A DNA stretch of 64,000 nt, from assembly GCA_029556915.1 (NCBI GenBank), contig JAKQIT010000151.1, positions 1-64,000 of the forward strand, read 5' to 3'. Shown in pieces: positions 27,394 to 35,780 of the stretch. The stretch is from Pseudomonadota bacterium (GTDB lineage Bacteria > Pseudomonadota > Gammaproteobacteria > Burkholderiales > Methylophilaceae). A program made the position numbers and the translations under genes. The notes beneath the pieces were generated by a model. The model was not told where the DNA came from. It was given only the letters and a program-made list of their open reading frames with translations, and ran no database searches. Position 1 is the first letter of the stretch. The number at the start of each line of letters is the position of its first letter.

Positions 27394-27855
27394 ATGACAT
27401 TCGATCTTCATACAGTTTTACCTCTGCTAATCCCCAAGGCCATAGCATGGGCTCAAGTTCAAAGTTCACTCATAGAGAAAGTCGGCCAGCCCTTAAATGA
27501 CAGTCTGCTTGCCATAGCTCGTAGTGTTGGAGTAATGCATCCCGAACTCATTCGCGTGGCAGAAGTCTCTCGTCTTCCACTCCCTGAAGACCCTGAGTTG
27601 CAACAGGCTGCTCTTGAAAGCGGACTCCTTGGGCCAAACATGGTTGGTATGACCTTTGGTTACGGTATATACGTATGTCATGGTCATAACACTATCCGAC
27701 TACTGTCCCATGAATTTCGGCATTCTTTTCAGTATGAGCAAGCTGGTTCGATCGCCGCGTTTCTTCCAACCTACCTGCAGCAAATTGTTACTGTCGGATA
27801 CAACAATGCTCCATTTGAAATTGATGCCCGTGCCCACGAGAGACACCATGCCTAA
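27394..27855 (+). CDS. Small HExxH metallopeptidase-like protein
   Basis: 153 residues, no signal peptide. The motif LLSHEFRHSFQYEQAG near residue 108 gives H-E-F-R-H, followed about 30 residues on by EIDARAHE, a possible third zinc ligand (Glu). This pattern fits a minimal zincin. It stands between the tRNA att-like fragment and the left end of the Mu-like prophage (39 bp past its stop), so it is accessory cargo of the outer element. Substrate unknown. The C-terminus may have been altered by the prophage insertion. Confidence 0.6.
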   Translation: MTFDLHTVLPLLIPKAIAWAQVQSSLIEKVGQPLNDSLLAIARSVGVMHPELIRVAEVSRLPLPEDPELQQAALESGLLGPNMVGMTFGYGIYVCHGHNTIRLLSHEFRHSFQYEQAGSIAAFLPTYLQQIVTVGYNNAPFEIDARAHERHHA

Positions 27856-27893
27856 CCTCTCTCTAGGAACAGGCTAAAGCAGTACAGCGCGTT

Positions 27894-27972
27894 TGATTTT
27901 CGGATGATTCGCGTTTGATTTCTGGACAGCAATTTTAACCTGTTTTAGCTTGATTTTCGGATAGTAATTTAA
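27894..27972 (+). repeat. Left-end transposase-binding repeats
   Basis: Three related copies, TGATTTTCGGATGATT (27894), TGATTTCTGGACAGCAATT (27916) and TGATTTTCGGATAGTAATT (27951), lie at the very start of the prophage. Mu-type ends begin with TG and carry several transposase sites. The 5 bp before the first copy (GCGTT, 27889-27893) would be the target duplication. A GCGTT also precedes copy 2, so an end at 27916 is a less likely alternative. Confidence 0.7.
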
Positions 27973-27999
27973 TTGATTTAATCATGATTTAAATGCTAT

Positions 28000-28584
28000 T
28001 TAAACTCTGTTTAAAACTACTTTTAAATGGTCTGCAACTACGCTTTGAATTAAGACTAAATCACTCGCTGGCATGTCTAAAAGTGGTCGTGCAGTTAAGC
28101 CCGGGTGATTGACCTTTTTAACCACTATACCACCGAACGCTAAAGCACGTTTATTCAATGGTTGTATCAAGTATGGATCAGTGCCTCCATGATGCCAAAA
28201 CGCTAGCTTTGCGTTGCGCTCTCCATCAAAACCCAGTTTCAATTCATTGTCTGCTACCTGATAGTTTAACGAGTTAAGCATGTCGCCTGATGCATGCAGT
28301 GGCTTTTTGTTGGCCACTTTGGTTGCGCCTTTGGCATTAAGCCTGCCATCTTTCCCATAGCTGCTTTTGCTTAGGCCGCTGGCGTATGCGTCGTAGGTGC
28401 TTTTGGCGTTAGGTTTCCACGGTGTGCCGTCTGGTGCTAAGCCTTGTGCATGTCGCTTTTTATTAACGCGTAGCAAGCTTTCGCCAAGGCTCTTAAGTAA
28501 GTGGTCTGGATGCTGCAGCATGCTTTGAATGCGCTGCATTGATTTAAGTGTATCTATATCTTGTATTTTAAATTCAAGTTGCAT
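28000..28584 (-). CDS. Phage virion morphogenesis protein (Mu gpG-like)
   Basis: 194-residue protein of the Mu gpG / tail completion family: the N-terminal helical part (LLKSLGESLLRVNKKRHAQ), then APDGTPWKPN, are typical, and FWHHGGTD with ARPLLDM near the C-terminus are the usual ending blocks. It acts in joining or completing head and tail. Last gene of the leftward late operon, ending 106 bp from the phage end. Confidence 0.82.
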   Translation of the reverse strand: MQLEFKIQDIDTLKSMQRIQSMLQHPDHLLKSLGESLLRVNKKRHAQGLAPDGTPWKPNAKSTYDAYASGLSKSSYGKDGRLNAKGATKVANKKPLHASGDMLNSLNYQVADNELKLGFDGERNAKLAFWHHGGTDPYLIQPLNKRALAFGGIVVKKVNHPGLTARPLLDMPASDLVLIQSVVADHLKVVLNRV

Positions 28585-28648
28585 ATACTAACCATTCGCG
28601 TGGAGATGAAGTTGCGGTTCTGCATAACCCACCAATCTGCTCCATAGA

Positions 28649-28681
28649 CGCTACCCATGCAGAGGTAGCGTTTTTATTTTG
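28649..28681 (+). terminator. Possible plus-strand terminator near the phage left end
   Basis: The stem CGCTACC (28649-28655) with GGTAGCG (28664-28670) is followed by TTTTTATTTT on the plus strand. No plus-strand phage gene precedes it, so it would stop transcription entering from the host side. On the minus strand the same hairpin lies at the end of the MuF gene and could be a processing or attenuation site before gpG. Confidence 0.5.
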
Positions 28682-29972
28682 TGCGTTTATAAACCAGTCT
28701 ACCAAGACGTTGCTTAGCAAAATACTCAGCTGGGTCTTTGTTATCTGGCACAAAAGTCGTGGCACCTTGCCAGCCTGTTTTATGGTTCCAACTAAATGAG
28801 CTAATAGCATATTTAGTATCACCGCTAATCTCAAACGTTTTTAGGTATCGACGCTGTAAGCGCCACCGGCCTTTTTCGCTTCGTTCTTTTTCCCATTGCC
28901 ACCATATCTCGTCTGGGTCTGCAATTGAGAGAGCTAACAAGTTTAAATACTCTAATCTAGCAGCTTTACCCTCAGCCTCAAGCCACTTAAACTGGTCTGA
29001 CGCTTTGTCTTTGCCCTCAATAAACAAGGCTTTTGATATGCTGATGTTAACCCCAGCCTTGTCAGTAAACACGCTAGCATTATTGAGGTCAGCATTAAAG
29101 AAATCTAAAAAGTTAATGACTGCAGCTTCACCTGAGATTGATTTATCATTAAGCCAATGTGGCTGCATGGGCGTGGCTGGCAGCGGTTCATCAAAGTTGG
29201 CCGTGCGCACATAATGCCCACTCTTGTTAATATTTTTAGGGTTGATGGCCTCATATCCATAGGGATATGGGCTGTGCGGCTCTAAATACGCTTTACCCGG
29301 GTTATATGCAAAGCCGGGGTCAATGCCTTCAGGCGTGCTTACTACGCGCGGGTTGCTGCCGTTTTTGCCGACGATTTTATCTTCCCAAATGATTTTTGGC
29401 GCTTCATCTGGGCCAGTGTTGCCTTTGGCCATCCAAGCTTGTTCGGCCTCATAACTGCTAAGCGAGTGAATACGGCATTTACAACCCCAGCCGTTTTGGG
29501 GCATGTGCGTATCAAACCATGCATCGTCGGCTGGCAGAATAATGCCATCCCATGATTTATGCTCTAATCGTGGGTGCTCAATGCTGGTGTGCTCATACTG
29601 CCAGTATGGCCGTAGGTGCTTAACTTCTCGCATTTGCACATAACGGCCAGCGCTATAAGCCTGCGTAATATTGGTATCGTATGTTATGCGGCTGCGCCAG
29701 CCTGGTGTTCCGTTGTAGCTCCAGCCGTGTTTATCGACTATTTGGCCAAAGCGTTCTTTAAAGTCGGCATAGCCACCGCCGTTTTGTTTAGCATCTTGCA
29801 AGGCGTTGTAAAAGTCCTCAAGCAGCGCGTCAGATTGAGCACCAGCCACCACAAAGGCTTTGCTGTGCTGCTCTTCCCAAATATCAGTCCAGCCGCTGGT
29901 TGGCAGTTTGATTTTATCGCGGTAGAAAGCGATCGCTTCTTTGAATGGGAGTTGAGTGGGATTGACTGCCAT
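28674..29972 (-). CDS. MuF head-morphogenesis protein with C-terminal nuclease-like (PBECR2-type) domain
   Basis: 432 residues. The N-terminal half is the MuF/SPP1-gp7 minor head domain (DTNITQAYSAGRYVQMRE; the cysteine-rich PQNGWGCKCRIHSLS). The C-terminal 80 residues (WEKERSEKGRWRLQRRYLK, then FSWNHKTGWQGATTFVPDN and a final RLGRLVYKR) resemble the PBECR2 class of barnase/EndoU/colicin/RelE-like nucleases often fused to MuF. The start is the ATG at 29972, which shares a base with the stop of the upstream gene. The protein is packaged with the head in relatives; toxin activity is inferred. Confidence 0.82.
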   Translation of the reverse strand: MAVNPTQLPFKEAIAFYRDKIKLPTSGWTDIWEEQHSKAFVVAGAQSDALLEDFYNALQDAKQNGGGYADFKERFGQIVDKHGWSYNGTPGWRSRITYDTNITQAYSAGRYVQMREVKHLRPYWQYEHTSIEHPRLEHKSWDGIILPADDAWFDTHMPQNGWGCKCRIHSLSSYEAEQAWMAKGNTGPDEAPKIIWEDKIVGKNGSNPRVVSTPEGIDPGFAYNPGKAYLEPHSPYPYGYEAINPKNINKSGHYVRTANFDEPLPATPMQPHWLNDKSISGEAAVINFLDFFNADLNNASVFTDKAGVNISISKALFIEGKDKASDQFKWLEAEGKAARLEYLNLLALSIADPDEIWWQWEKERSEKGRWRLQRRYLKTFEISGDTKYAISSFSWNHKTGWQGATTFVPDNKDPAEYFAKQRLGRLVYKRTK

Positions 29973-30241
29973 TAAGAGCACTCACGCCAGATGCCTTTTT
30001 CAAGCCATCCATGCCAACTTAAATTATTATGACTTTGTGATACTAATATTGATGGCGACACAGTGATTGTGCCATCTTCATGCTCAGTTACAGAATGGTT
30101 GCTGATATTACCAAACAATCCATTGGGTGTTGAGCAAAACCAGTCTTTGCCATTGGCCGTTCCATAGGAGCCATGTGTATTAAAAATGCGATTTAGAAAA
30201 TTCTCTTCGCCATCTTCTCTATAAAGTCTTTTGCCTATCAT
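29972..30241 (-). CDS. DUF6527-like small protein between portal and MuF genes
   Basis: 89-residue protein with the pattern STPNGLFGNISNHSVTEHED, GTITVSPSI and WHGWLEKGIWREC at the C-terminus, which I associate with DUF6527. It is coupled on both sides: its ATG overlaps the portal stop and its stop overlaps the MuF ATG (TAATG in both cases). Its tight placement before a possible toxin makes an immunity role conceivable but unproven; a virion role is equally possible. Confidence 0.6.
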   Translation of the reverse strand: MIGKRLYREDGEENFLNRIFNTHGSYGTANGKDWFCSTPNGLFGNISNHSVTEHEDGTITVSPSILVSQSHNNLSWHGWLEKGIWRECS

Positions 30242-31830
30242 TATATTACCTCACTGCGTCCACCCAAATTCGCTGCGGCCAAACCAAGCGCAATCACCTC
30301 TGCCAGTGCTGGCACTTTAAAGTCAACAGCCAGCGCTTCTATGCCTGCTATCGCCTCATCAAAGTCGCCAGCCTCGGCCACCACGGCTGATATCTTTTGC
30401 ACCAATGTGGCTTCATGTTTTGCACCAAGTGCAGCCAGTTGTGCAGTGTAAGCATCGGTTAGATCAGCGCTTGCACCTTGCTGTTTTGCCAGTGTGGCCA
30501 AGCGTGTGAGTGCGCTTTTGGTTTCATCTTCGTCATCTTCTTTTGGCTCTGGTTTTTCCGACTTTGGTTTATCCTGGTCTTGCTTTGGTTCGGCAACCTT
30601 GCCAAGCAATCGCGCGCCTTTTTCAGCTTTTGGTATTTGCATTACCTCATGCGCATACTCTAGGCTAATCTCCATGCCTAGCCCTGTAGCCGCTTGCAAC
30701 ACGGTAACCATTTTTTGCTGATCAACAGACTCTTGGGTTAAGTATGACCACTTGGGCATGCGGTCTGGCGTAAAGATACCGTTGTATAAATTGATAGGTG
30801 CTACCAGCTGCTCGGTGAGTGTCGGCTGCATTTGTGATACATCGTGCAGCATGATCTCTCGACGCGTTTTATCAAATAACATAATGCGCGCTTCAGTCAT
30901 CGACTTACCGTCAGGCTCACCGCCCAAAATAGCCTTACTTTGTTTTTGCTCCCAATATTCTATATTGCTTAAAAAGTCGGTGACATTGCCTTTAGCTTGT
31001 GCCTGGACAAATTCAATCATCATATTGGCTGGTATTACGCCAGCGCCATCATTACCGATTGACCTCACGGCTTTGAGCAATTGGTCGCGTGAGGCTTTAT
31101 CGATGCCCGCAGGGTATTTACCTAAGCGCAGCGGCAAGCCGTACAGCTCTAAAAAGCGCTGCATATCTTTAATCGTGTAGGCTTTGTAAGCATACGTCCA
31201 CGCCAACACGCGAAATAACGCTGATTGCTCCATATAGCCAGACTTAGCTTTATGCTCGTGAATCACCCAGCCAAACGGTCTTAAATCTTCCGGTATGCCT
31301 GTGCCGTTATATTGTAAGTGGCGGTCTTTATCATGCAGCACAAAGTCACGCTGCGGCACATAGTGCAGTGCTTTTGGTAGCCATTCTGCGCCAAAGCGCC
31401 ACTCTATTTCAAGCGCACTAAAGCCTTTGCCTATACCGTCAGCCAAGTCATATTGTGCGTCTTCAATATTGGGGATTTTGCGGATCATATCTTCCAGCTG
31501 ATCAGTACGATCTAGCTCTGACTGATCAGCATCATCAGACGGCTCAAGTTGCCAGCCCAATGAGGTAATGCCGCGCTTACGCTTGGCCAACTCGGCATAA
31601 ATATGTGCGTCTTGCTCTTCTACCAACTCAAACAATGATGCCTGGTGCGTAATCTGGCCACTATCTGCCTGCCTGAATGCATTGGCCAAACGGCTAGGGT
31701 CAAGCGTGTTAACGCTAGCATAATTAAGTGTGTGGCCAAGGCTGGTACGCGGCCCAGCTTGCAAGTTGGTGTCTGGTTTGCCTGTAGGCGGTGCAGCTTT
31801 AAAAGCGGCTTTTTTATGTTTTCTGCTCAT
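30241..31830 (-). CDS. Portal protein (Mu gp29-like, DUF935)
   Basis: 529-residue portal of the Mu gp29 family, forming the ring through which DNA enters the head. Typical stretches are DAHIYAELAKRKRGITSLGW near the N-terminus, GKGFSALEIEWRF, and LYGLPLRLGKYPAG. The C-terminal part is charged and low-complexity (EPKQDQDKPKSEKPEPKEDD), a linker before a final helical domain. It follows the terminase by 2 bp. Confidence 0.92.
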   Translation of the reverse strand: MSRKHKKAAFKAAPPTGKPDTNLQAGPRTSLGHTLNYASVNTLDPSRLANAFRQADSGQITHQASLFELVEEQDAHIYAELAKRKRGITSLGWQLEPSDDADQSELDRTDQLEDMIRKIPNIEDAQYDLADGIGKGFSALEIEWRFGAEWLPKALHYVPQRDFVLHDKDRHLQYNGTGIPEDLRPFGWVIHEHKAKSGYMEQSALFRVLAWTYAYKAYTIKDMQRFLELYGLPLRLGKYPAGIDKASRDQLLKAVRSIGNDGAGVIPANMMIEFVQAQAKGNVTDFLSNIEYWEQKQSKAILGGEPDGKSMTEARIMLFDKTRREIMLHDVSQMQPTLTEQLVAPINLYNGIFTPDRMPKWSYLTQESVDQQKMVTVLQAATGLGMEISLEYAHEVMQIPKAEKGARLLGKVAEPKQDQDKPKSEKPEPKEDDEDETKSALTRLATLAKQQGASADLTDAYTAQLAALGAKHEATLVQKISAVVAEAGDFDEAIAGIEALAVDFKVPALAEVIALGLAAANLGGRSEVI

Positions 31831-31832
31831 TT

Positions 31833-33554
31833 TTAGTCATCCATATCATCATTATTTTTGCCACGGTTGCTGGCAGCGGATACATACTCAAAGGCTTGTG
31901 AATAGCTGGTGGCAATCTTCCACAGCATCTCTAGTGCGTCAGGGCCGTCGTCATGGTCGGCTTCAGGGTAAAACTTCAGCTGATCAATAAGCTTGCTTTG
32001 CTGATGATGCAAACGAATCTGACCGCGATTAACAGGAGGCTGCAACGATAAAATAGCCAGATCTTTGTCGCGACCTTTCTCAACACCACCCTCTGGCGCC
32101 GTAGGAAAATAAACACCTTCTTTAATCGCGCGTTTGAGTAGTTCTGTATATAAAAACTCTTGAAAAGCCACGGTCTCAACTGCCCACATCAAGCAGTTAT
32201 ATTCTTTCTGGTAATCAATGGCGTGCGTAATAATCAGATCTGGCACACGGCGCTGTATATCAGCCTCGACTACATCTAAGGTCATGGTCACAATTCTGTA
32301 TCCACCAACCAATATTGCTGAGTAATCATTTTTTTTCTTTTTCTTGCCCATAGATGGGTCAATCGACCCAAAAAATAGCCAATCAGATAGTTTATTAACC
32401 CAAAATTGTATCGTTTTAAATGGTGCATCTTCACTATTGCCAGCCTCGTTTTGTTGCTCATGGTTAAAGGCTTCATGGTCAATCGCGCGCATGCACATTA
32501 AGCGGTATAGCGGGCGCACTTGTGGCCAGCTGACCACCGCGCCTTTTTCCATTTCGGCTTTGTTAGCCTCATAAAAGGCTAAGGCTTCGGCCTCGGCTTC
32601 GTCTTTTTCTTCAGGTGTACCAGGGCGCGCATAAATCGCCTCCCACTGATCCCAGAGGTGCATATTGTCTGGCCAGCGCATAATGGATTTAAACACGCGT
32701 AAACGCCACCCGGGTGCGCGGCCTATGCGGTTAATCGCAGCATCATAATGTAGGCTGGTACCTACTAAAAATACATCCATGCCACCTTGTGGGCCAGCCA
32801 AGCCAAGCACGGCTTTTAAGACAAAGTCTTGCGTTTTTTTGCGTTGCTCTAGAGACTTAACATTGTCGTCGTTTTCTAAGTCATCTAGGTGAATTTGGTC
32901 TGGCCGATGTGGGCCATGTTTCATACCGCGTAGCTTTTTACCCGTGCCACCAATGCGCACTTTGATGTTGTTAGCCGTGATGGCCGTGGTGGCTTGCCAC
33001 ACTCTGCCTTGCCCTGTAGCTTCGCTAAAATCCATCATTAAGCGTGGGTTAGTATCTAACTCAGCTTTGATACTTTCTAGCATTTCAGCGGCTTGCTCTT
33101 CGGTATTCATAATGATACCGATCATGTGCTTGCGAGCTTTGCGCGGCAGCTTGCCACTGGTGATATGCTGCTGAATATAAGTTGCGCGGCAAATTGACCA
33201 GAGAGAGCCTAACTGTGTTTCATAAGTTGATTTAGCCTCACCGCGTGGCGCTTCATGGTCTTCGCGTGCATCTTTTGGTGAGTCTATACAGGCTGGTAGC
33301 TGCTTAAAGATAAATTGCTGAAAAACACTAAAATGCTCAGTAGGCACATAGTGTGGAAAGTACGTCCGACAAAAAAACTCATAATCAAAAATCGCGCGTT
33401 CACGGCGTGCTTTGCTGGCCGCTGGGTCAACGTCAAAAGCCTCGCACTCTAGCTCAATGGTTGCGCGTAGATCTTCGCCCAGCTGGGCGAGCTCTGCTTC
33501 AAACTCACGCCAGCTTTTAATTGGCTTAATGTCTAAGTCATCAATATCAGCCAT
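31833..33554 (-). CDS. Terminase large subunit (Mu gp28-like)
   Basis: 573-residue packaging ATPase and headful nuclease. The ATPase part carries a P-loop-like APRGEAKSTYET near residue 108 and an acidic Walker B region IHLDDLENDDN near 215. The nuclease part starts at FGSIDPSMGK near 395. I choose the ATG at 33554 (MADIDDLDI) rather than an upstream frame start at 33578, as it overlaps the small-subunit gene by 8 bp. Confidence 0.92.
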   Translation of the reverse strand: MADIDDLDIKPIKSWREFEAELAQLGEDLRATIELECEAFDVDPAASKARRERAIFDYEFFCRTYFPHYVPTEHFSVFQQFIFKQLPACIDSPKDAREDHEAPRGEAKSTYETQLGSLWSICRATYIQQHITSGKLPRKARKHMIGIIMNTEEQAAEMLESIKAELDTNPRLMMDFSEATGQGRVWQATTAITANNIKVRIGGTGKKLRGMKHGPHRPDQIHLDDLENDDNVKSLEQRKKTQDFVLKAVLGLAGPQGGMDVFLVGTSLHYDAAINRIGRAPGWRLRVFKSIMRWPDNMHLWDQWEAIYARPGTPEEKDEAEAEALAFYEANKAEMEKGAVVSWPQVRPLYRLMCMRAIDHEAFNHEQQNEAGNSEDAPFKTIQFWVNKLSDWLFFGSIDPSMGKKKKKNDYSAILVGGYRIVTMTLDVVEADIQRRVPDLIITHAIDYQKEYNCLMWAVETVAFQEFLYTELLKRAIKEGVYFPTAPEGGVEKGRDKDLAILSLQPPVNRGQIRLHHQQSKLIDQLKFYPEADHDDGPDALEMLWKIATSYSQAFEYVSAASNRGKNNDDMDD

Positions 33555-34041
33555 AGCGTGCCTGTAATACGGCACCAATGCCCTCTAGGTGCTCTTGAAA
33601 TTGTGCCAGCGCAGTTTTATCGTTTTTAGCGAGGTAATCCGCAATAGTTTTAAGTGTGTCTAAGCTCACACTCAGCGCACCAAGTTTAGGGTTAATGCGG
33701 CTCATTGACTTACTGAATTTTGAAACGGCATCACTTAGCTGCGCTTGCAGCTCAACCTTAGTTTGCGCACTCATTTGCGCATTTTCAATTTCGCGCATAG
33801 TAGTCACGGCTTGGCGCATCATTTGCTCGATGAGCGTCTTCATCAACTCATCAACGCCTTGCTCACTCACTAAATACGCTGTGCGTGCAGTATCCCAGTC
33901 ATCACCGTTTGATTTAGCTTTTGCTTTCCAATCGCGCGCAGTTTCATAGCTCACCCCTGTGGTGACAGAGGCACCGCTCAGAGGCATACCTTCAATATAA
34001 AGTCGCCTTACGTTATCGCGGGTTTGCTGGTTATGTGCCAT
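33547..34041 (-). CDS. Small terminase-like protein (Mu gp27, DUF3486)
   Basis: 164 residues starting MAHNQQTRDNVRRLYIEG with a helix-turn-helix-like N-terminus (GASVTTGVSYETARDWKAKAK) and a long helical remainder (MMRQAVTTMREIENAQMSAQ). It is the usual partner directly upstream of the gp28-type terminase and probably recognises the phage end for packaging. Confidence 0.85.
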   Translation of the reverse strand: MAHNQQTRDNVRRLYIEGMPLSGASVTTGVSYETARDWKAKAKSNGDDWDTARTAYLVSEQGVDELMKTLIEQMMRQAVTTMREIENAQMSAQTKVELQAQLSDAVSKFSKSMSRINPKLGALSVSLDTLKTIADYLAKNDKTALAQFQEHLEGIGAVLQARYG

Positions 34042-34366
34042 TAGTGCAACCGTTTCAAGAGTTCTACAAAGCCATAAGTTATTGCGCTGCCAACCGCAGC
34101 CAAGCCAACACTGTGCTTAGCGGTAAGCTTAATATTGTCTTTTTCAGCGCTTTCAAGGCTGGCCACGCGCTTACCCAAGCTATCCACCTTGGTATTGAGG
34201 CGGTCTTCAAGGTGTTGCATATTAGCTTTATTGGCGTCTTCCATGCGGCGCATATCTTCACGCATGGTTCTAAAGTTTTCGGTAATGCTCGAATGAATAA
34301 AATCCATCTTGCCTGTCAGCTCACCAAACCCTTTAATCACTTCTTTTAAATCGTCTTCAGTTGCCA
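34041..34366 (-). CDS. Coiled-coil protein (DUF2730/Mu gp25-like)
   Basis: 108 residues from the ATG at 34366 (MATEDDLKEVIKGFGE). A coiled coil (FRTMREDMRRMEDANKANMQ, LEDRLNTKVDSLGKRVASLE) is followed by a C-terminal hydrophobic segment (AAVGSAITYGFVELL). This membrane-tethered coiled-coil shape matches small proteins located between lysis and terminase genes in Mu-like phages. Exact role unknown. Confidence 0.65.
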
Positions 34367-34908
34367 TTTTGCAGCCCTTCAATGCGTTGTTGTTGTTGGT
34401 TTTGCGCACGACATTGCGCGAGTAAATCTTTAACGTGGTTACTTTCAATCACTACTTCGTCGGCTTCGGTGGTGAGTCCGACAAGAAATTCACCAGCCGT
34501 ATCAGAAAGTTCGGCTCGCGGTGTTTCAGCAATGCTGGGTCTATTGGCGGGTTGACTGCTATTTGCACTGGCACAGTTTTGACCGCCACGGGTTGGGATT
34601 GACAAGCGCTGAGCGCCAGCGCGCAAACTAACAATAACACGCTCTTTTTGGGCAAGTTTTTCATTGAGTTGGCCTTTATAAAAGTTGGATAATTGGGCGG
34701 CTTGGCTTGCCATATCGCGCTCTAGCTTGCGGTTGGCGGCTTCTAGCTTGGTGGTTTCTTCAGCTGCTGCTATTAAGGCTAAATGTTGGCTAGATTGCCA
34801 CTTAGTGCGCTCGTGCTTAACGCCAGCTTGGTAAAAATACAATGCAAAACCAGCGATAATGCCAACAATGACGAGCAGCTTAACCCAAGGTGGAATGATG
34901 TATTTCAT
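34357..34908 (-). CDS. Rz-like i-spanin
   Basis: 183 residues with one N-terminal membrane anchor (VKLLVIVGIIAGFALYFYQAG) and a long periplasmic helix rich in A, E, K and Q (EETTKLEAANRKLERDMASQ). This is the inner-membrane spanin shape that, with an outer-membrane lipoprotein, fuses the two membranes at the last step of lysis. The partner gene is nested inside it at 34452-34664 in another frame. Confidence 0.8.
   Translation of the reverse strand: MKYIIPPWVKLLVIVGIIAGFALYFYQAGVKHERTKWQSSQHLALIAAAEETTKLEAANRKLERDMASQAAQLSNFYKGQLNEKLAQKERVIVSLRAGAQRLSIPTRGGQNCASANSSQPANRPSIAETPRAELSDTAGEFLVGLTTEADEVVIESNHVKDLLAQCRAQNQQQQRIEGLQNGN
34452..34664 (-). CDS. Rz1-like o-spanin lipoprotein, nested in the Rz gene
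   Basis: 70-residue protein in a different frame inside the Rz-like gene. It starts MKNLPKKSVLLLVCALALSA and has a lipobox LSAC, so Cys19-type lipidation is predicted, followed by a proline-rich mature part (NPPIDPALL, SPPKPTK). Nested, proline-rich lipoproteins inside Rz are characteristic of Rz1. Together the two would disrupt the outer membrane during lysis. Confidence 0.78.
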   Translation of the reverse strand: MKNLPKKSVLLLVCALALSACQSQPVAVKTVPVQIAVNPPIDPALLKHREPNFLIRLVNFLSDSPPKPTK

Positions 34909-35135
34909 AGCGTTAAGCCTTGGCTGGTAATAATGCGCAGGCCAGCATTAACAATGATTAAAAGCAATAAAGACCAGGCGTAAATATTGCCGGGAATAAA
35001 CGGCTGCACAATGTGCAAAGCAGTTTCTAGCGCAATGAGTATCGCCACAATCACGTTAAACCATATCGTGCGGCTTTTATACCAAGGCTTGGTTGGTGGC
35101 GTCACGGCCACAGCGGTTTGCGTATCTTCAGCCAT
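34905..35135 (-). CDS. Small holin-like membrane protein
   Basis: 76 residues with two predicted membrane segments (IWFNVIVAILIALETALHIV; IYAWSLLLLIIVNAGLRII) separated by a short turn. Size, topology and position between the transglycosylase and Rz genes suggest a holin. It overlaps the Rz-like gene by 4 bp. Confidence 0.65.
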   Translation of the reverse strand: MAEDTQTAVAVTPPTKPWYKSRTIWFNVIVAILIALETALHIVQPFIPGNIYAWSLLLLIIVNAGLRIITSQGLTL

Positions 35136-35780
35136 TTACACACCTCCTGTCATCATCACAGCTCTACCCCAGCCGTAATAGCGCGGTTGATACACATTTA
35201 AAATGCGTTTGGGGTAGCTTAGGTTTTCTTTGCAGTGGATAATATGCCTGCGTGCCTTGCCACAGGCAGCATCTATTAGCGTGCGCTTGCGTGATTGCGC
35301 TACTGCAGCTTCGCGCATCCAATGGCCTAGGCCACCGTTGTAGCCGCGCAATGCAGCATGTAGGCGATCATATTCGCTATCACCCCACACGCGGTCATGC
35401 AGCCACTTATCATAGCCAACCAGTGCGCGCATCGCCCACTGTGGGTTATTGGGTTGGCAATCTAGCAGGCTAAGCTTATTGAGATCACACCACCACTTAG
35501 CAGTAGCAGGCATAAATTGCGCCATGCCTTGCGCACCCACGCGGCTTAGCGCATCGGTACGCCATGCGCTCTCTTGCTGAATTTGCGCGGCAAACACTGG
35601 CACTGGAGCATTTAAACCCCAAACCTGTTGTGCCTCACGAGTGAGCGTAGCGCGGTATTTAATTGCGTTAGCTGGCAGAGGGTCTGCCTCTGCCTCGCTC
35701 ATATAGTAGGTAACGCAAACAATAAATATGAGCCATGCAATCACATAGCGAATATCACTTCTGCTAAGCATGTTAAGCAC
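35136..35780 (-). CDS. Endolysin: lytic transglycosylase (SLT domain)
   Basis: 214 residues with an N-terminal hydrophobic segment (YVIAWLIFIVCVTYYMSEAEA) that could be a signal or signal-arrest-release anchor. The SLT domain follows: the catalytic glutamate in QIQQESAWR near residue 70, then VGAQGMAQFMPATAKWW, and ALRGYNGGLGHW near 150. It cleaves peptidoglycan for host lysis. A second ATG 9 bases downstream is possible. Confidence 0.85.
   Translation of the reverse strand: MLNMLSRSDIRYVIAWLIFIVCVTYYMSEAEADPLPANAIKYRATLTREAQQVWGLNAPVPVFAAQIQQESAWRTDALSRVGAQGMAQFMPATAKWWCDLNKLSLLDCQPNNPQWAMRALVGYDKWLHDRVWGDSEYDRLHAALRGYNGGLGHWMREAAVAQSRKRTLIDAACGKARRHIIHCKENLSYPKRILNVYQPRYYGWGRAVMMTGGV

Noticed and set aside
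28738..29214. 158-codon plus-strand frame opposite the MuF gene
   Set aside because: It is antisense to a well-supported phage gene, low in family features and cysteine/serine-rich as shadows are.
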